Positions 7,943 through 17,316 of a DNA stretch of 64,000 nucleotides are shown in pieces. The position numbers and the translations under genes are program-made. The DNA lies in assembly GCA_002728755.1 (NCBI GenBank), contig PBVT01000022.1, forward strand, positions 1 through 64,000, read 5' to 3'. Origin of the DNA: Myxococcales bacterium. GTDB lineage: Bacteria; Myxococcota_A; UBA9042; UBA3505. Below the pieces are notes generated by a model, which searched no databases, had not been told where the DNA came from, and saw only the letters and a program-made list of their open reading frames with translations. How positions within the stretch are numbered: position 1 is the first letter of the stretch; every line of letters starts with the position of its first letter.

Positions 7943-9810
7943 GTTGGAGGTCCGGGCGGGAGTTTTGCTCGAGCCTTTTCATCACCACGAGTACGCACGG
8001 TCGCACACGATTGTGGGTCCCCCAGGCGACAGGCCGCGATGCACCCTTTGAACAGATCCCAGGGGCAGTTCGTTTCGCAGTGCTGCCGTTCTTCCAATCG
8101 ACATGCGTTGGAGCAACCCACAACACTGTTGGTCTTACAGCGTTCGATACAGGCGGGCCACCAGGCCCGCTGGCAGCTCTCTGAATAACGGGATGTAGCC
8201 AACTTTTCTTGTCCCAACCGTTCATGGATTTGCGCCTGCGCCATCGCCACTCGTCCCCGAGCGAGACGTCCCGGTGTGATCGGTGCGATGCCCATCAAGA
8301 GATGAAATAATAGCGCCCCCCCAGCGAACCAGAAGGCGAGGCTCGGACGAGAACGAGGAGTATCTCCGGGAGCGGCCCGTAGGGTGCCTCGTAAGGCCCA
8401 CCCCAATAGAATGAGGCCAGCGACCAGGGGTAGAGAGAAGACGGCAAAGCCCGACGGCAGGATTGGGTCCCAGATGGACGGACCGGCGTTTCCATCCAGG
8501 AGAACAGGCAGGCTCAGTTCAAAGATGGGGTTTTCAATATCTTGTGGGAAATAGGGGAAGACATGGGCCGCCAGAAGACAAAAGAGAAAGCTCGAGAAGA
8601 GGAGGACCAAGAGGACATGGCGTCCGCGTCCACCGCGATAGCGTTCCTGGTAGTGCCGTAGCCATAGGGCTACTCCAACCCCAAAAAATGGAAGTGCGGC
8701 CACAAGGTGCCGTGGTCCCATCGCTTCGCCACCGTCCCAGTCAACGAACCCGCTCAAAAGAACGGGGGCCCCGAACGTTCCTCCCACCAGAACGACCTTC
8801 CAGGCTTTGGCGAGGTTTTCCGAGCGAGTGGTGACGAAGGTTGCCCAGGGGGCGAGCACAAGCCACGGAGCCACAAAGAACAGACCGCGTTTCGAGCCGA
8901 ATAGAAGCTCAGATAGGCGATCCACCGATGGCAGACCGAAGCCGAAGAATCCGTGAGATAGGATCTCCTGATGTTCGGTACTGACTTTATGGGCGTAAGA
9001 GAGCTCCAGAGGGTGCCCAAAGACGAGCCAGTTCCAGACCAATAACAGGAAGGCTGGCCCAATCCCGCCGGCGATTATAAAGGGGAGGCGTTGTCGGCGC
9101 TCCGAATCGGCGAGCACCGCAGTACAGACCAGCAGGACCAGAATGGCCGTGGGGTACTCTGTAAGGACGGCCACGCCAAAGAGGAACCCCGCCAGGAGGC
9201 CATGACGACGTCGAAATAGCCCCGGTTTGTTCTGCAGGGAACCCAGCGCCAAGAGACTTCCTACGCCGATACAGGCGGCAGCCAACGCGTGGCCAAATAA
9301 TAACCCGCCATAGGCGAGCCATGGAGTGCAGAGCGCGAGCCCCAGGGGAAGCCACCAGCGTATCTTTTCGGGCAAATCGGGTTCGCGCTGTAACCAGCGC
9401 CCAAAAAACGCACAGAAAAAGATGGTAGGGATGGCGGCGAAGAGCAGCATCAGCCACCAGGCCACGCTTGGGTACGAGGAGACATCTACCGTCCCTCCTC
9501 CGAGCCGATAGGCCGCAAGCACTGGGACGCTTAGAAGGGAAATCCCGGGTGCTTTATCGAGGCAATAGCTCTCACCACAACGGGAGACGTCGAAGTTTGG
9601 GGGGGTCGAGCGGGAGCGCCAGCCCGGATAATAGATGTCGAATACCGGGTCCATACGGACGGTGTCGTGAAAGGCCAGGGCCTGGGCTGTATAGATGCGC
9701 GTCGATTCGTTGGCCGTATGGCCGGGAATCCGATAGTGCTGCGGTGATACCAGCACCAGGAGAAGGACCACCCAGGGTAGGATGCGTTTGGGTTGAAGAG
9801 ATGGAATCAT
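7930..9810 (-). CDS. polytopic membrane protein, GT-C glycosyltransferase-like, with Cys-rich tail
   Basis: This is a 626-residue protein with about ten or more hydrophobic segments (first at residues 10-22, LPWVVLLLVLVSP) and a luminal loop after it containing STRIYTAQAL and DTVRMDPVFDIY. That resembles the acidic first loop of GT-C/ArnT-like lipid-linked sugar transferases, so a role in envelope glycosylation is inferred and not shown. The final 100 residues are unusual: a soluble Cys-rich tail with about twelve cysteines in patterns such as GCSNAC and GCIAACRLGDPQSC, reminiscent of Sel1/Hcp-type repeats. The start overlaps the helicase stop (TGATG), so the two are translationally coupled. 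Confidence 0.65.
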   Translation of the reverse strand: MIPSLQPKRILPWVVLLLVLVSPQHYRIPGHTANESTRIYTAQALAFHDTVRMDPVFDIYYPGWRSRSTPPNFDVSRCGESYCLDKAPGISLLSVPVLAAYRLGGGTVDVSSYPSVAWWLMLLFAAIPTIFFCAFFGRWLQREPDLPEKIRWWLPLGLALCTPWLAYGGLLFGHALAAACIGVGSLLALGSLQNKPGLFRRRHGLLAGFLFGVAVLTEYPTAILVLLVCTAVLADSERRQRLPFIIAGGIGPAFLLLVWNWLVFGHPLELSYAHKVSTEHQEILSHGFFGFGLPSVDRLSELLFGSKRGLFFVAPWLVLAPWATFVTTRSENLAKAWKVVLVGGTFGAPVLLSGFVDWDGGEAMGPRHLVAALPFFGVGVALWLRHYQERYRGGRGRHVLLVLLFSSFLFCLLAAHVFPYFPQDIENPIFELSLPVLLDGNAGPSIWDPILPSGFAVFSLPLVAGLILLGWALRGTLRAAPGDTPRSRPSLAFWFAGGALLFHLLMGIAPITPGRLARGRVAMAQAQIHERLGQEKLATSRYSESCQRAWWPACIERCKTNSVVGCSNACRLEERQHCETNCPWDLFKGCIAACRLGDPQSCATVRTRGDEKARAKLPPGPPTHRQ

Positions 9811-11210
9811 CAGGTCGCTGTCGTGTCCGCTTGAGAAGGGGGACGTAGTTCTAACTGGGCCTTGTGTTCTGGGTGGACGTTTTCACGATATACCCGTTTT
9901 CGAAGATTGAATTGTCGTCGCAGGGCAGGGATCTTCCAATCCACAAAATCGATAACACGAGGTAGGCCTTTATCCATATGTGGACGAAGAATACGACCAA
10001 TAACCTGCGTCAATCGGGGGACACTGCCAATGGGTATGGTCAAGAATAGCGTATCCAGAGCGGGGCAGTCGAACCCTTCGCCCACCAATGCAGTCGTTGC
10101 GACAATAATCTCGATATCCCCTTGTTCCAAGGCGCGAAAGACTTGTTCTCTTTCGGCCGCGGGTGTTTCCCCAACCACGCAGGCTGTCCGAATGGATGTA
10201 AACCGACGTAACCGTTCGTGTAGCTCGGCCGCATGAAGAACACGGTCCGTCAACACCAGGGAGCGCTGACGGTGGTGCCCACATACAGCCTGGATGATAT
10301 CCCGGTTACGAGAGTCGTTGGTCGAGAGGGCTTCGATAAGTGCTGTATGGTCGCCTTTATAGGCATATTCGAAGGGCGTGAAGATAGGGTTTACTTCAAT
10401 CTGTAATATGGCTCCGATTTCGCGAAGCTCGTTCGGGTCGACCTGATGTACGAGTGGGCCAACGGCAGCGTATAGAATGGGTTGTAAGCCATCTTTTCGT
10501 TCGGGCGTGGCGGTCAGACCGACACGATACCGGGCGCGAAATCGCTGGACCACCTTCCGAAAGGTGTTGGCGGGGCAATGATGCGCTTCATCCAGAATGA
10601 CCAGGCCAAAGTCGTCTGCCAGATAGGAATTGGGTCGGCGCATAAGAGTCTGCACCATCGCGACGGTGATGGGACCAGGCTCTTCTTTTCCTCCGCCGAT
10701 GATGCCGGGTGTTATGCCCAGGAATTGCTCGATCCGTTCGACCATCTGGTGGAGCAGGGCGTTGGTATGTACCAGGATAAGGGTGGAGCATTGCAGCTGA
10801 TCAATAAGCCCGAGCGCCATGATGGTTTTACCCGACCCGGTGGGGGCACAAATCACTCCATCCCGCTCTTTGATAATTCGATCAATCGCAGCCTTCTGAT
10901 AGGGGCGAAGAGTTGCGGCGAATGTGAGATTCAACGGCGTTCCATCCGTTCGCTCGTCGGTCACAGACTCTACGGGAACATTGGCTTCCTTTAGCCGTTC
11001 CCATAGTCGCGTTCGATAGCCACGGGGGACAGACCACTTCAAGTCACGGCCGCGAGCTAGCTTGTAGGTGCGTTTCGTTAAGCGTTTACGCCGCCGAATT
11101 GTGATATAGCTGCGGGTCTCCAGAGTAAGGTCTTCGCGAATGACCTCGATAAGATCACTCTCCGACGGCTTGAACTCCAGCTTCAACCGATTGTCGACCA
11201 CCACACGCAT
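9810..11210 (-). CDS. superfamily II DNA/RNA helicase, UvsW/XPB-like
   Basis: This is a 466-residue protein. After an unclassified N-terminal region of about 95 residues rich in Arg/Lys, it shows a Q-motif-like LRPYQKAAI (101-109), Walker A PTGSGKT (123-129), DEAH box (207-210), motif III GLTATPERKDG, motif V ATTALVGEGFDCPALD and motif VI QVIGRILRPH. These are the full motifs of a DEAD/DEAH helicase-translocase of the UvsW/XPB type, so it should be an active ATPase acting on damaged or branched nucleic acid. It lacks the extra domains of RecG or UvrB. It is the first gene of a two-gene unit with the membrane protein, a pairing with no obvious functional logic. Confidence 0.85.
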   Translation of the reverse strand: MRVVVDNRLKLEFKPSESDLIEVIREDLTLETRSYITIRRRKRLTKRTYKLARGRDLKWSVPRGYRTRLWERLKEANVPVESVTDERTDGTPLNLTFAATLRPYQKAAIDRIIKERDGVICAPTGSGKTIMALGLIDQLQCSTLILVHTNALLHQMVERIEQFLGITPGIIGGGKEEPGPITVAMVQTLMRRPNSYLADDFGLVILDEAHHCPANTFRKVVQRFRARYRVGLTATPERKDGLQPILYAAVGPLVHQVDPNELREIGAILQIEVNPIFTPFEYAYKGDHTALIEALSTNDSRNRDIIQAVCGHHRQRSLVLTDRVLHAAELHERLRRFTSIRTACVVGETPAAEREQVFRALEQGDIEIIVATTALVGEGFDCPALDTLFLTIPIGSVPRLTQVIGRILRPHMDKGLPRVIDFVDWKIPALRRQFNLRKRVYRENVHPEHKAQLELRPPSQADTTAT

Positions 11211-11250
11211 TGCGCTTTGTTCGCCTCTACTGAAGGGTGATCAATCCTGC

Positions 11251-11850
11251 TTATGATTCTTTACGACACAAAACAAAATAGTTGTTTGTGAGCTTTCCCT
11301 TTCGAACCGCTCGTCCTACGGACACATGGGGAGATACTCGGCGCAGGTAATCGATCATCTTGGCGTAGACGAAGCGTGAGACACCCTTTTCATTCACTTG
11401 AATCTTGGGCCATCCCGTGGGGAGCGATGTATCTTGCGGCGGAACGCGGTAGTAGTCGATGCCGATTGTTCCCTCGGTGTCGTCCATCCCCGCAACGAAG
11501 AAACCAGGTCCGACGAACTTACGGGTACTGCCTTCATTGTAGCCATACACCTCGTTGGCAGTGTCCGGTATCCGTACAAAGCGCTTCTCAAACAGACTGA
11601 ATACGGGGAGAGAGTTCTTTCCCTGGTGGATCACCTCTTGATCCGTAGACGTGCCTTCCGGCACTAGATGGGTGAGTCCTACGGACTGACCATCACAGAG
11701 CTCCCAGAGGCGAGCCTGGTCTTTACCGGACAGGCTACAAACCAGAGCATAGCGGTCTGCCGGGTTCGCATCGCTAAATAGCGCTTCGAGACTCGCCAGA
11801 TCGGGTGTTTCAGCATATAGGAGGTCGTTTAATGTCTTGTTTTTCGTCAT
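11251..11850 (-). CDS. conserved-looking hypothetical protein
   Basis: This is a 199-residue protein I do not recognise. A good ribosome site (AAGGTGAG) lies just before the ATG. The N-terminus is helical (NDLLYAETPDLASLEALFSD). The second half is rich in aromatic and Gly residues (RKFVGPGFFVAGMDDTEGTIGIDYYRVPP) and ends KLTNNYFVLCRKES, suggesting a compact alpha/beta fold. There is no signal peptide and no membrane segment. It sits alone, 40 bases upstream of the helicase gene in the same direction, and could be the first gene of that transcript. Confidence 0.6.
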   Translation of the reverse strand: MTKNKTLNDLLYAETPDLASLEALFSDANPADRYALVCSLSGKDQARLWELCDGQSVGLTHLVPEGTSTDQEVIHQGKNSLPVFSLFEKRFVRIPDTANEVYGYNEGSTRKFVGPGFFVAGMDDTEGTIGIDYYRVPPQDTSLPTGWPKIQVNEKGVSRFVYAKMIDYLRRVSPHVSVGRAVRKGKLTNNYFVLCRKES

Positions 11851-12028
11851 AGTGGGCTCACCTTAATACAGTCCGGCAAGATTTGGAAAGAGAGGATTCG
11901 GGTACGGGCTGGATGGGAAGAACTATGACATGTCCGTTTCCGATGAGACGGCCCTGTGACGAGTTGGCATGGCCTTTGCTTTAACTTCCGAAAGTCCAAG
12001 CGTTAATTTTTGTATTGAGGAAACCAAA

Positions 12029-13177
12029 ATGGCCCTTTCATGGCGAAACTTTGCATCCCGGATCGGAATGGATCCAGAGCCGCATCCGCGGCCGCCGGCG
12101 CATGTTCTCCGACTGCAGCCGTACCGGTGTGTCTCCTCTCTGAAACAAATCGAAGATCGTACGGATACTGAGCCCTATAAACTCGATTGGAATGAGTCCA
12201 CGGTTGCGCCGTCTCCCCGGGTTGAAGAGGCTTTGACCCATGTGCTTTCGAATGGTGCCAAACTGAACTGGTACCCGGACCTTGCGGCGGAAGATTTAAC
12301 AGCCGCATTGGAGAGCTATACAGGGGTTCCGCGCGATTCTCTTATCGTCACCAACGGCTCTGATGACGCGCTGTTATTGCTGTGTCGCACCTACCTCCGA
12401 TCGGGAAATGAGGTGCTCGTACCAGTACCAACCTATACGCATTTCCTGGTGCATGTTGGTGCCCAGAATGCACGTGTTGTTGAGCTACGTAATCCGAACC
12501 CATTTGCCACGGATTTGAACCGGTTGGAGCGTGCAATTACCGGCAAAACCAAGATGGTTTATCTGGTGAGCCCGAACAACCCCACGGGTACAATGTGGAC
12601 GTCCCGACAGATTGATTATCTGTGTAGTAGTTATCCGAACGTAATGTTCGTAGTGGATGAAGCGTACCACGAATTTAGTGGACAATCAGTCATCCACTTG
12701 ACGCAAACGTACTCCAATTTGGCGGTGACCCGTACTTTCTCGAAAGCATTCGGTCTTGCGGCATTCCGTGTAGGATATGTGGCTGCACATCCTCGCGCTT
12801 GTGGACATCTCTGGCGTTTACACAACCCCAAGAGCGTCAACACGTTTGGGCAGCTCGCCGCGACTGCAGCTGTACATGACCTTCCGTATCTGGAGAGTTA
12901 TGTCGAAGAGGTCCGTGCTGCACGTACAGAGTTCGTCTCCAGAGTTCGAGAGCTGGGTCTGGAGATATTCGACTCCGTGGCCAACTTTGTGGTCCTGCGT
13001 GTTCCGCAGCCGCATCGACTCACGGATGGGCTTGAGAAGCATAATATCTATATTCGCGATCGTAGCACGATGCCCGGTATGGCGGGTTGTGTACGAATCA
13101 CTGTCGGAACTCGCGAACAGATGGACCACGTCTTCGGCTGCATTAAGCAGGTCGTGACGGAACAAGGTTGGGTCTAG
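12029..13177 (+). CDS. hisC: histidinol-phosphate aminotransferase-like enzyme
   Basis: This is a class I/II PLP aminotransferase of 382 residues. I chose the ATG at 12029 because GAGGAAA lies eight bases before it; an in-frame ATG at 11969 lacks such a site. Visible family marks are KLDWNES near the N-terminus, the TNGSDDAL cofactor loop, SPNNPTGT, VVDEAYHEF (Asp and Tyr bind PLP) and the Schiff-base lysine K239 in TFSKAFGLAAFRVGY. The overall pattern fits HisC (L-histidinol phosphate plus 2-oxoglutarate), although related enzymes such as CobD-type decarboxylases share it. A HAD phosphatase gene follows after 33 bases, which supports a histidine-pathway role. Confidence 0.8.
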   Translation: MALSWRNFASRIGMDPEPHPRPPAHVLRLQPYRCVSSLKQIEDRTDTEPYKLDWNESTVAPSPRVEEALTHVLSNGAKLNWYPDLAAEDLTAALESYTGVPRDSLIVTNGSDDALLLLCRTYLRSGNEVLVPVPTYTHFLVHVGAQNARVVELRNPNPFATDLNRLERAITGKTKMVYLVSPNNPTGTMWTSRQIDYLCSSYPNVMFVVDEAYHEFSGQSVIHLTQTYSNLAVTRTFSKAFGLAAFRVGYVAAHPRACGHLWRLHNPKSVNTFGQLAATAAVHDLPYLESYVEEVRAARTEFVSRVRELGLEIFDSVANFVVLRVPQPHRLTDGLEKHNIYIRDRSTMPGMAGCVRITVGTREQMDHVFGCIKQVVTEQGWV

Positions 13178-13210
13178 ACAGGGGTTGATCGGAAACGCTA
13201 CCGTTTCGGA

Positions 13211-14260
13211 GTGACCCGAACGATGGATACATTTCGACCCCAGGCTGCCGTCTTCGATATGGACGGTGTGCTCGTAGACACCAGCACGTCGTACCAACAG
13301 GGGATCGCGGATTCCGTGAGTCTGTACCTGCAGGCGGTCCTCGGCATGGAGTCGCCGGGAGACGGTGTTCCCATGTCGGCCGTAGAAGGCCTTAAGGGCT
13401 GTGGCGGGTTCAATAATGAGTGGGACAGCACACGCGCCTTATTGCACCGCCTATTGAGCCGGATCGAACCGTTGCAGCGGGTCGAACCGGGCCCGAGACC
13501 CTGGACGGAGTGGGCATCGTATCTTGCAGAGGAAGTGGACCTTCCGTCTATCCAGGAAGCGATTGCATGCGCCGACTTCCCTTCCTTCATTGCGGATTTG
13601 GACGCCAAGGGCGGGGGAGTAGACGCTGCCCATTCCATTTGTGGTGCCGATGGGTGGGCGTGGATGAAGGGCACAGGCTCTCTCCTTGAAGAGAACCTGG
13701 TGGACCGGATCTTTCAGGAGCACTATCTCGGACCCGATTTCTTTTCGGAGATTTATGGGGAGCCGGTGCAATTCGACCTTGGTCCTGGACTCATCCACTC
13801 CGAAACCCCCTTATTGGACCGAGAGGCTTTGACAGAATTGAGTCGTCGAATTCCTCTGGCAATTGCCACCGGCCGGCCCGCTGCGGAGGCAGAACTCGCT
13901 CTGCGCGTATTTGGACTGAAGGATGTGTTTTCGACGGTTGTCTCCCTCGATGATGCGCAGGAGGAACAGGCACGCTCTGCAGATGGTCTGCCAAGAGAAA
14001 AACCCCATCCTTTTCCTGTACTGGAAGCCCTACGGCGTCTTGGTGTGGAAGGGTCGTTTGTGTTCGTTGGTGATCTTCCTGACGATATGATCGCAGCACG
14101 AGCTGCTGCCGTGGAACGTGGAGTTGAGGCCTTCGCAATCGGTTTGGCTGGACCAGATCCTGGTCGGCCCGCCGCCTTAAAGAGGTTTGGTGCCGACGAT
14201 GTGTTCACGGATGCGACGTCAGTGATGGCCCGTATCTTCGCCCTGCTAGACCATTCCTGA
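13211..14260 (+). CDS. HAD superfamily phosphatase, subfamily IA
   Basis: The protein has 349 residues from a GTG at 13211; an ATG four codons later is equally possible. The nucleophile motif FDMDGVLVD is near residue 15, the motif III lysine lies in PREKPHPFP, and the motif IV acids in FVFVGDLPDDMIAA. Between motifs I and II is a long insert (roughly residues 45-175), larger than in simple phosphoglycolate phosphatases, like the HAD-IA group often found near histidine biosynthesis genes. Placed right after the HisC-like gene, it is a candidate histinol-phosphate phosphatase, though this is inferred from context alone. It overlaps the convergent dnaB gene by 15 bases. Confidence 0.75.
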   Translation: MTRTMDTFRPQAAVFDMDGVLVDTSTSYQQGIADSVSLYLQAVLGMESPGDGVPMSAVEGLKGCGGFNNEWDSTRALLHRLLSRIEPLQRVEPGPRPWTEWASYLAEEVDLPSIQEAIACADFPSFIADLDAKGGGVDAAHSICGADGWAWMKGTGSLLEENLVDRIFQEHYLGPDFFSEIYGEPVQFDLGPGLIHSETPLLDREALTELSRRIPLAIATGRPAAEAELALRVFGLKDVFSTVVSLDDAQEEQARSADGLPREKPHPFPVLEALRRLGVEGSFVFVGDLPDDMIAARAAAVERGVEAFAIGLAGPDPGRPAALKRFGADDVFTDATSVMARIFALLDHS

Positions 14261-15736
14261 GAAATCGTCGTCGTCTCCACCGATCGGTTCGGGAGGAGGA
14301 GGTAGAGCTGTGTCTGGAACACCACCGATGTTGACGTTCACATCTCCCGGACTGAAGCCCGTGTCGACGTTGTCGAAGCGAGTCACTTCTGGTGTAAATC
14401 GCACGATAATACGTCCGGTTGGCCCACTACGCTGTTTGGCGATTTCCACCTCAGCCAGCCCCTGTTGGTCCGATTCTTCCTTCTGATAGTATTCATCTCG
14501 ATAGATGAACATGATCACATCGGCGTCCTGTTCGATAGCGCCAGACTCACGAAGATCAGAGAGCATGGGCCGGGGTGGCTTCCTGGATTCCACACTTCGG
14601 TTTAGCTGGGACAAGGCAATGACCGGAATATTCAATTCCATGGCCAGCTGTTTGAGACTACGACTGACGTCTGCAACCGCTTGTTCTCGGCTATCGATGC
14701 CCGGTCGTGAGTTTACCAGTTGAAGGTAATCGACGATCACCATGCCGCATTTGTTCTCTAGTGCGAGCCGACGGGCGCGACCGCTTATGTCCACGACCGA
14801 TAGCGCTGGAGTCGCGTCCAGGTAGATGCGGGCCTTCATTAGGGCCGACATCGCGGTATGGACATCTTCCCAGTCCTTGGCCTGCAGCGTACCACTTCGA
14901 ATTCGTTGTAAGGGGACCCGCCCCTCCTGGGCGATCAAACGCATTCCCAGTTGTTCCGGCGACATCTCGAGCGAGAATAACAGCACAGGGCACTCCCCCT
15001 GGAGGGCAGCGTTGGCTGCAATATTCAGGGCTAACGCGCTCTTACCCATACCGGGGCGAGCGGCGATGATAATCAGCTCGCCTCCCTGTAGTCCCAGGGT
15101 TTTGGCATCCAGGTCTCGGAAACCGGTACTCACCCCCGTCAATGTCGAGGTGGTCGTACATAGGGTCTTTACCTGTTCGACGGTTTCATTAAGCACCTGC
15201 TTCATATCGAGAAGCGTGCCACGGCCTGTACTGCGTAGGGTCTCTAATAGGCGAGACTCCGCAAAGTTTGAATATTCGCCTGCGTTCTCAAAAGTACCCG
15301 CCAACCCAGCTTGGACCACTTCCTGCGCGATACGCACGAGGCTTCGGCTCTGGGAACGATCGTGTACGATCATTGCGTAGTTCTGCACCATAGAGCTGGG
15401 AGCAGAGGCGTCGAGGAGTCCCGACACATAGGTCTGGCCGCCGACCATATCCAGCTGTTTCGTACCGCGGAGATGCTCCAGAACCGTTGTATAGTCCGGT
15501 GTGTTGCCGGCGTCCGACACGTCTTCCATCGCCTGGTAGATCGTGCGATGGGATTCTCGATAGAAATCCGTCGCGTTCAAGACCTCTCGAATGCCGAGGA
15601 ATACGGCAGGATCCATCAAGATGGTCCCAATAACGCTACGTTCGGCTTCTGGCGCGAATGGAAGTTTATCTTCGGAGAGCCCGGTTTTCTGTCCCGTATT
15701 CGAGACCTGCTTGGGTGTGGATGGGATTACGCTCAT
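14246..15736 (-). CDS. dnaB: replicative DNA helicase DnaB
   Basis: This is a 496-residue hexameric 5'-3' replicative helicase. The N-terminal DnaB domain begins around residue 25 (KLPFAPEAERSVIGTILMDP) and the RecA-like ATPase domain starts near 190 with STGFRDLDAKTLGLQGGELI, Walker A ARPGMGKSALALN and Walker B IVDYLQLVNSR. SQLNRSVESR and DLRESGAIEQDADVIMFI are the family signatures. No intein is present. The C-terminus carries a short acidic tail (GGDDDDFSGMV), which could interact with SSB or primase partners. The start codon overlaps the dacB stop (ATGA), so dnaB is translated from an operon with a cell-wall enzyme. Confidence 0.97.
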   Translation of the reverse strand: MSVIPSTPKQVSNTGQKTGLSEDKLPFAPEAERSVIGTILMDPAVFLGIREVLNATDFYRESHRTIYQAMEDVSDAGNTPDYTTVLEHLRGTKQLDMVGGQTYVSGLLDASAPSSMVQNYAMIVHDRSQSRSLVRIAQEVVQAGLAGTFENAGEYSNFAESRLLETLRSTGRGTLLDMKQVLNETVEQVKTLCTTTSTLTGVSTGFRDLDAKTLGLQGGELIIIAARPGMGKSALALNIAANAALQGECPVLLFSLEMSPEQLGMRLIAQEGRVPLQRIRSGTLQAKDWEDVHTAMSALMKARIYLDATPALSVVDISGRARRLALENKCGMVIVDYLQLVNSRPGIDSREQAVADVSRSLKQLAMELNIPVIALSQLNRSVESRKPPRPMLSDLRESGAIEQDADVIMFIYRDEYYQKEESDQQGLAEVEIAKQRSGPTGRIIVRFTPEVTRFDNVDTGFSPGDVNVNIGGVPDTALPPPPEPIGGDDDDFSGMV

Positions 15737-17313
15737 TTTGTTTCGGCTTCCTTCAACACAGATTCCAGGTTCTTCTCGGTGGGCTCTGCTGTGTTTTGCA
15801 CGGTAGATTTCGGGTTGGCAACCGCAATCATCTGCACCACCGCATCTTGCAATCGCCGAGAGACTCCTACGGTCTGGCGGTTGATATCATTGAGAAGAAC
15901 ACAGAAGGATTGTCCTCCGCTATCTCGTAATATGTATCCACAGAGGGCACTTACTTCATTCAGTGTCCCCGTCTTTGCTCGTACGCGCACGCCCCGGGGG
16001 AGTTTCGCCATTCGTCCCCGGAGGGTTCCCGGTATCCCGGGGCCCGCCAGACTATCCTGAAGCTCTTTGCCTAGTTCGGTGTTTTTCTGCAGTTGAACGA
16101 GAAGATGGGTCATCTCCAATGCAGAGCCAAAACCGCCGTTGTACAGCCCAGATCCGTTGTATGTGTAGAGCTTTTGTGCGCTACAACCGAGGAGCTCGAG
16201 CCATTCACGGATATGTTCGGCACCTCCCTCGAAGCCACGAGATGAATCCTTCGCCATCCAGAGGAGCATCGCTTCGGCGATCTGATTGTCACTATACTGA
16301 AGCATTCGTTTCACGATGACCGACAGGGGAGCGCTCTGGTGCGATGCGATCTCTATGGCGCCGGCGGGTGGAGCGTCCTGAATATTGACCTTCCTTCCAA
16401 CGCGGATTTTTTCGCCCGAGACTTTCAAACGGAAGGTCTCTGCGGCCCACTTTTCTGGATGTTCGTTTAGGCGTACAGCCGTGATACCCGCTGTTCGTCG
16501 TACACCGATGGTTCCGCCCACTTCAATCGTTGGAGCGTTTCCGGGCCCCCATACGACACGGACGGTTAACGCCTCTCCACGACCCGCAACCGTCTTGGCT
16601 CGGTTCGTAATGGGAAATCGCGCTTTCGGTTTTAAGTATACAGCGGGCTTCCGGCCAATCTTCTTATCGGGATAGACCTGTATGCGAACCGAGTTTCGGT
16701 CGATGTTCATACTCCCGGCCGGCGCTCGGTAGGATGCGTGGGTATTCTTTTTCTTGAAGCCTGGAGGGAATTGCGTCGGACCAAAAGGTGTGGTCACCAA
16801 CTGAATGGTGTCGGCCGAGCGGACCCCTTTTTTGTATATATCCTTTGCCAGAGTACCGAGGTCGCTTCCTTTCAGGGTGGGATCGCCACCCGGTACCAGG
16901 GTGATGCTATGAAGATGTGCATCTGTCGTTGTATCGCCTTGTGCTCGTCGGCACTCGCGATCGGGGTTTCGGCAGGGAACGGCCAGGACACGAGTCGAGA
17001 AGCGAAAATCTGGTTTTCGATAATCAAGAACAGCGGCCGCCGTGATGATCTTGGTTACGGACGCCAGGTTCAACGGTTTGTCCCCGCCGTAGGCTGCCAA
17101 CACATTTCCACTATTCAAGTCACGGATCGCGACTTGAATTTTTGCGGACTTCGGTAATCGCTTTTTATAGCGCTGAATGGTCCGTTTCAGCTTTTTCTCG
17201 AGAGCAGAGTTACTTCCCGAAATCGCATACGTCGGGCTGGCGATCCCAATGAAGAATGCCAGCAGAACAACATGGCGAATGATCCTGGGTAGCCGTACTC
17301 TCATGATAGGCAA
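15733..17313 (-). CDS. dacB: D-alanyl-D-alanine carboxypeptidase/endopeptidase (PBP4 class)
   Basis: This is a 526-residue penicillin-binding protein of the S13 family with a signal peptide (residues 1-30, ending PTYA). The three catalytic motifs are present: S85-VTK (LASVTKIITAA), the SxN triad in YSDNQIAEA, and KTGT in VRAKTGTLNEVSALCGY. A long region between the first two motifs (about residues 110-320) matches the extra domains of PBP4. It should act in the periplasm, removing the terminal D-Ala and cutting DD-crosslinks of peptidoglycan. It is overlapped at its stop by the dnaB start and lies 3 bases after the phospholipase C-like gene. Confidence 0.93.
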   Translation of the reverse strand: MPIMRVRLPRIIRHVVLLAFFIGIASPTYAISGSNSALEKKLKRTIQRYKKRLPKSAKIQVAIRDLNSGNVLAAYGGDKPLNLASVTKIITAAAVLDYRKPDFRFSTRVLAVPCRNPDRECRRAQGDTTTDAHLHSITLVPGGDPTLKGSDLGTLAKDIYKKGVRSADTIQLVTTPFGPTQFPPGFKKKNTHASYRAPAGSMNIDRNSVRIQVYPDKKIGRKPAVYLKPKARFPITNRAKTVAGRGEALTVRVVWGPGNAPTIEVGGTIGVRRTAGITAVRLNEHPEKWAAETFRLKVSGEKIRVGRKVNIQDAPPAGAIEIASHQSAPLSVIVKRMLQYSDNQIAEAMLLWMAKDSSRGFEGGAEHIREWLELLGCSAQKLYTYNGSGLYNGGFGSALEMTHLLVQLQKNTELGKELQDSLAGPGIPGTLRGRMAKLPRGVRVRAKTGTLNEVSALCGYILRDSGGQSFCVLLNDINRQTVGVSRRLQDAVVQMIAVANPKSTVQNTAEPTEKNLESVLKEAETK

Positions 17314-17316
17314 ACC

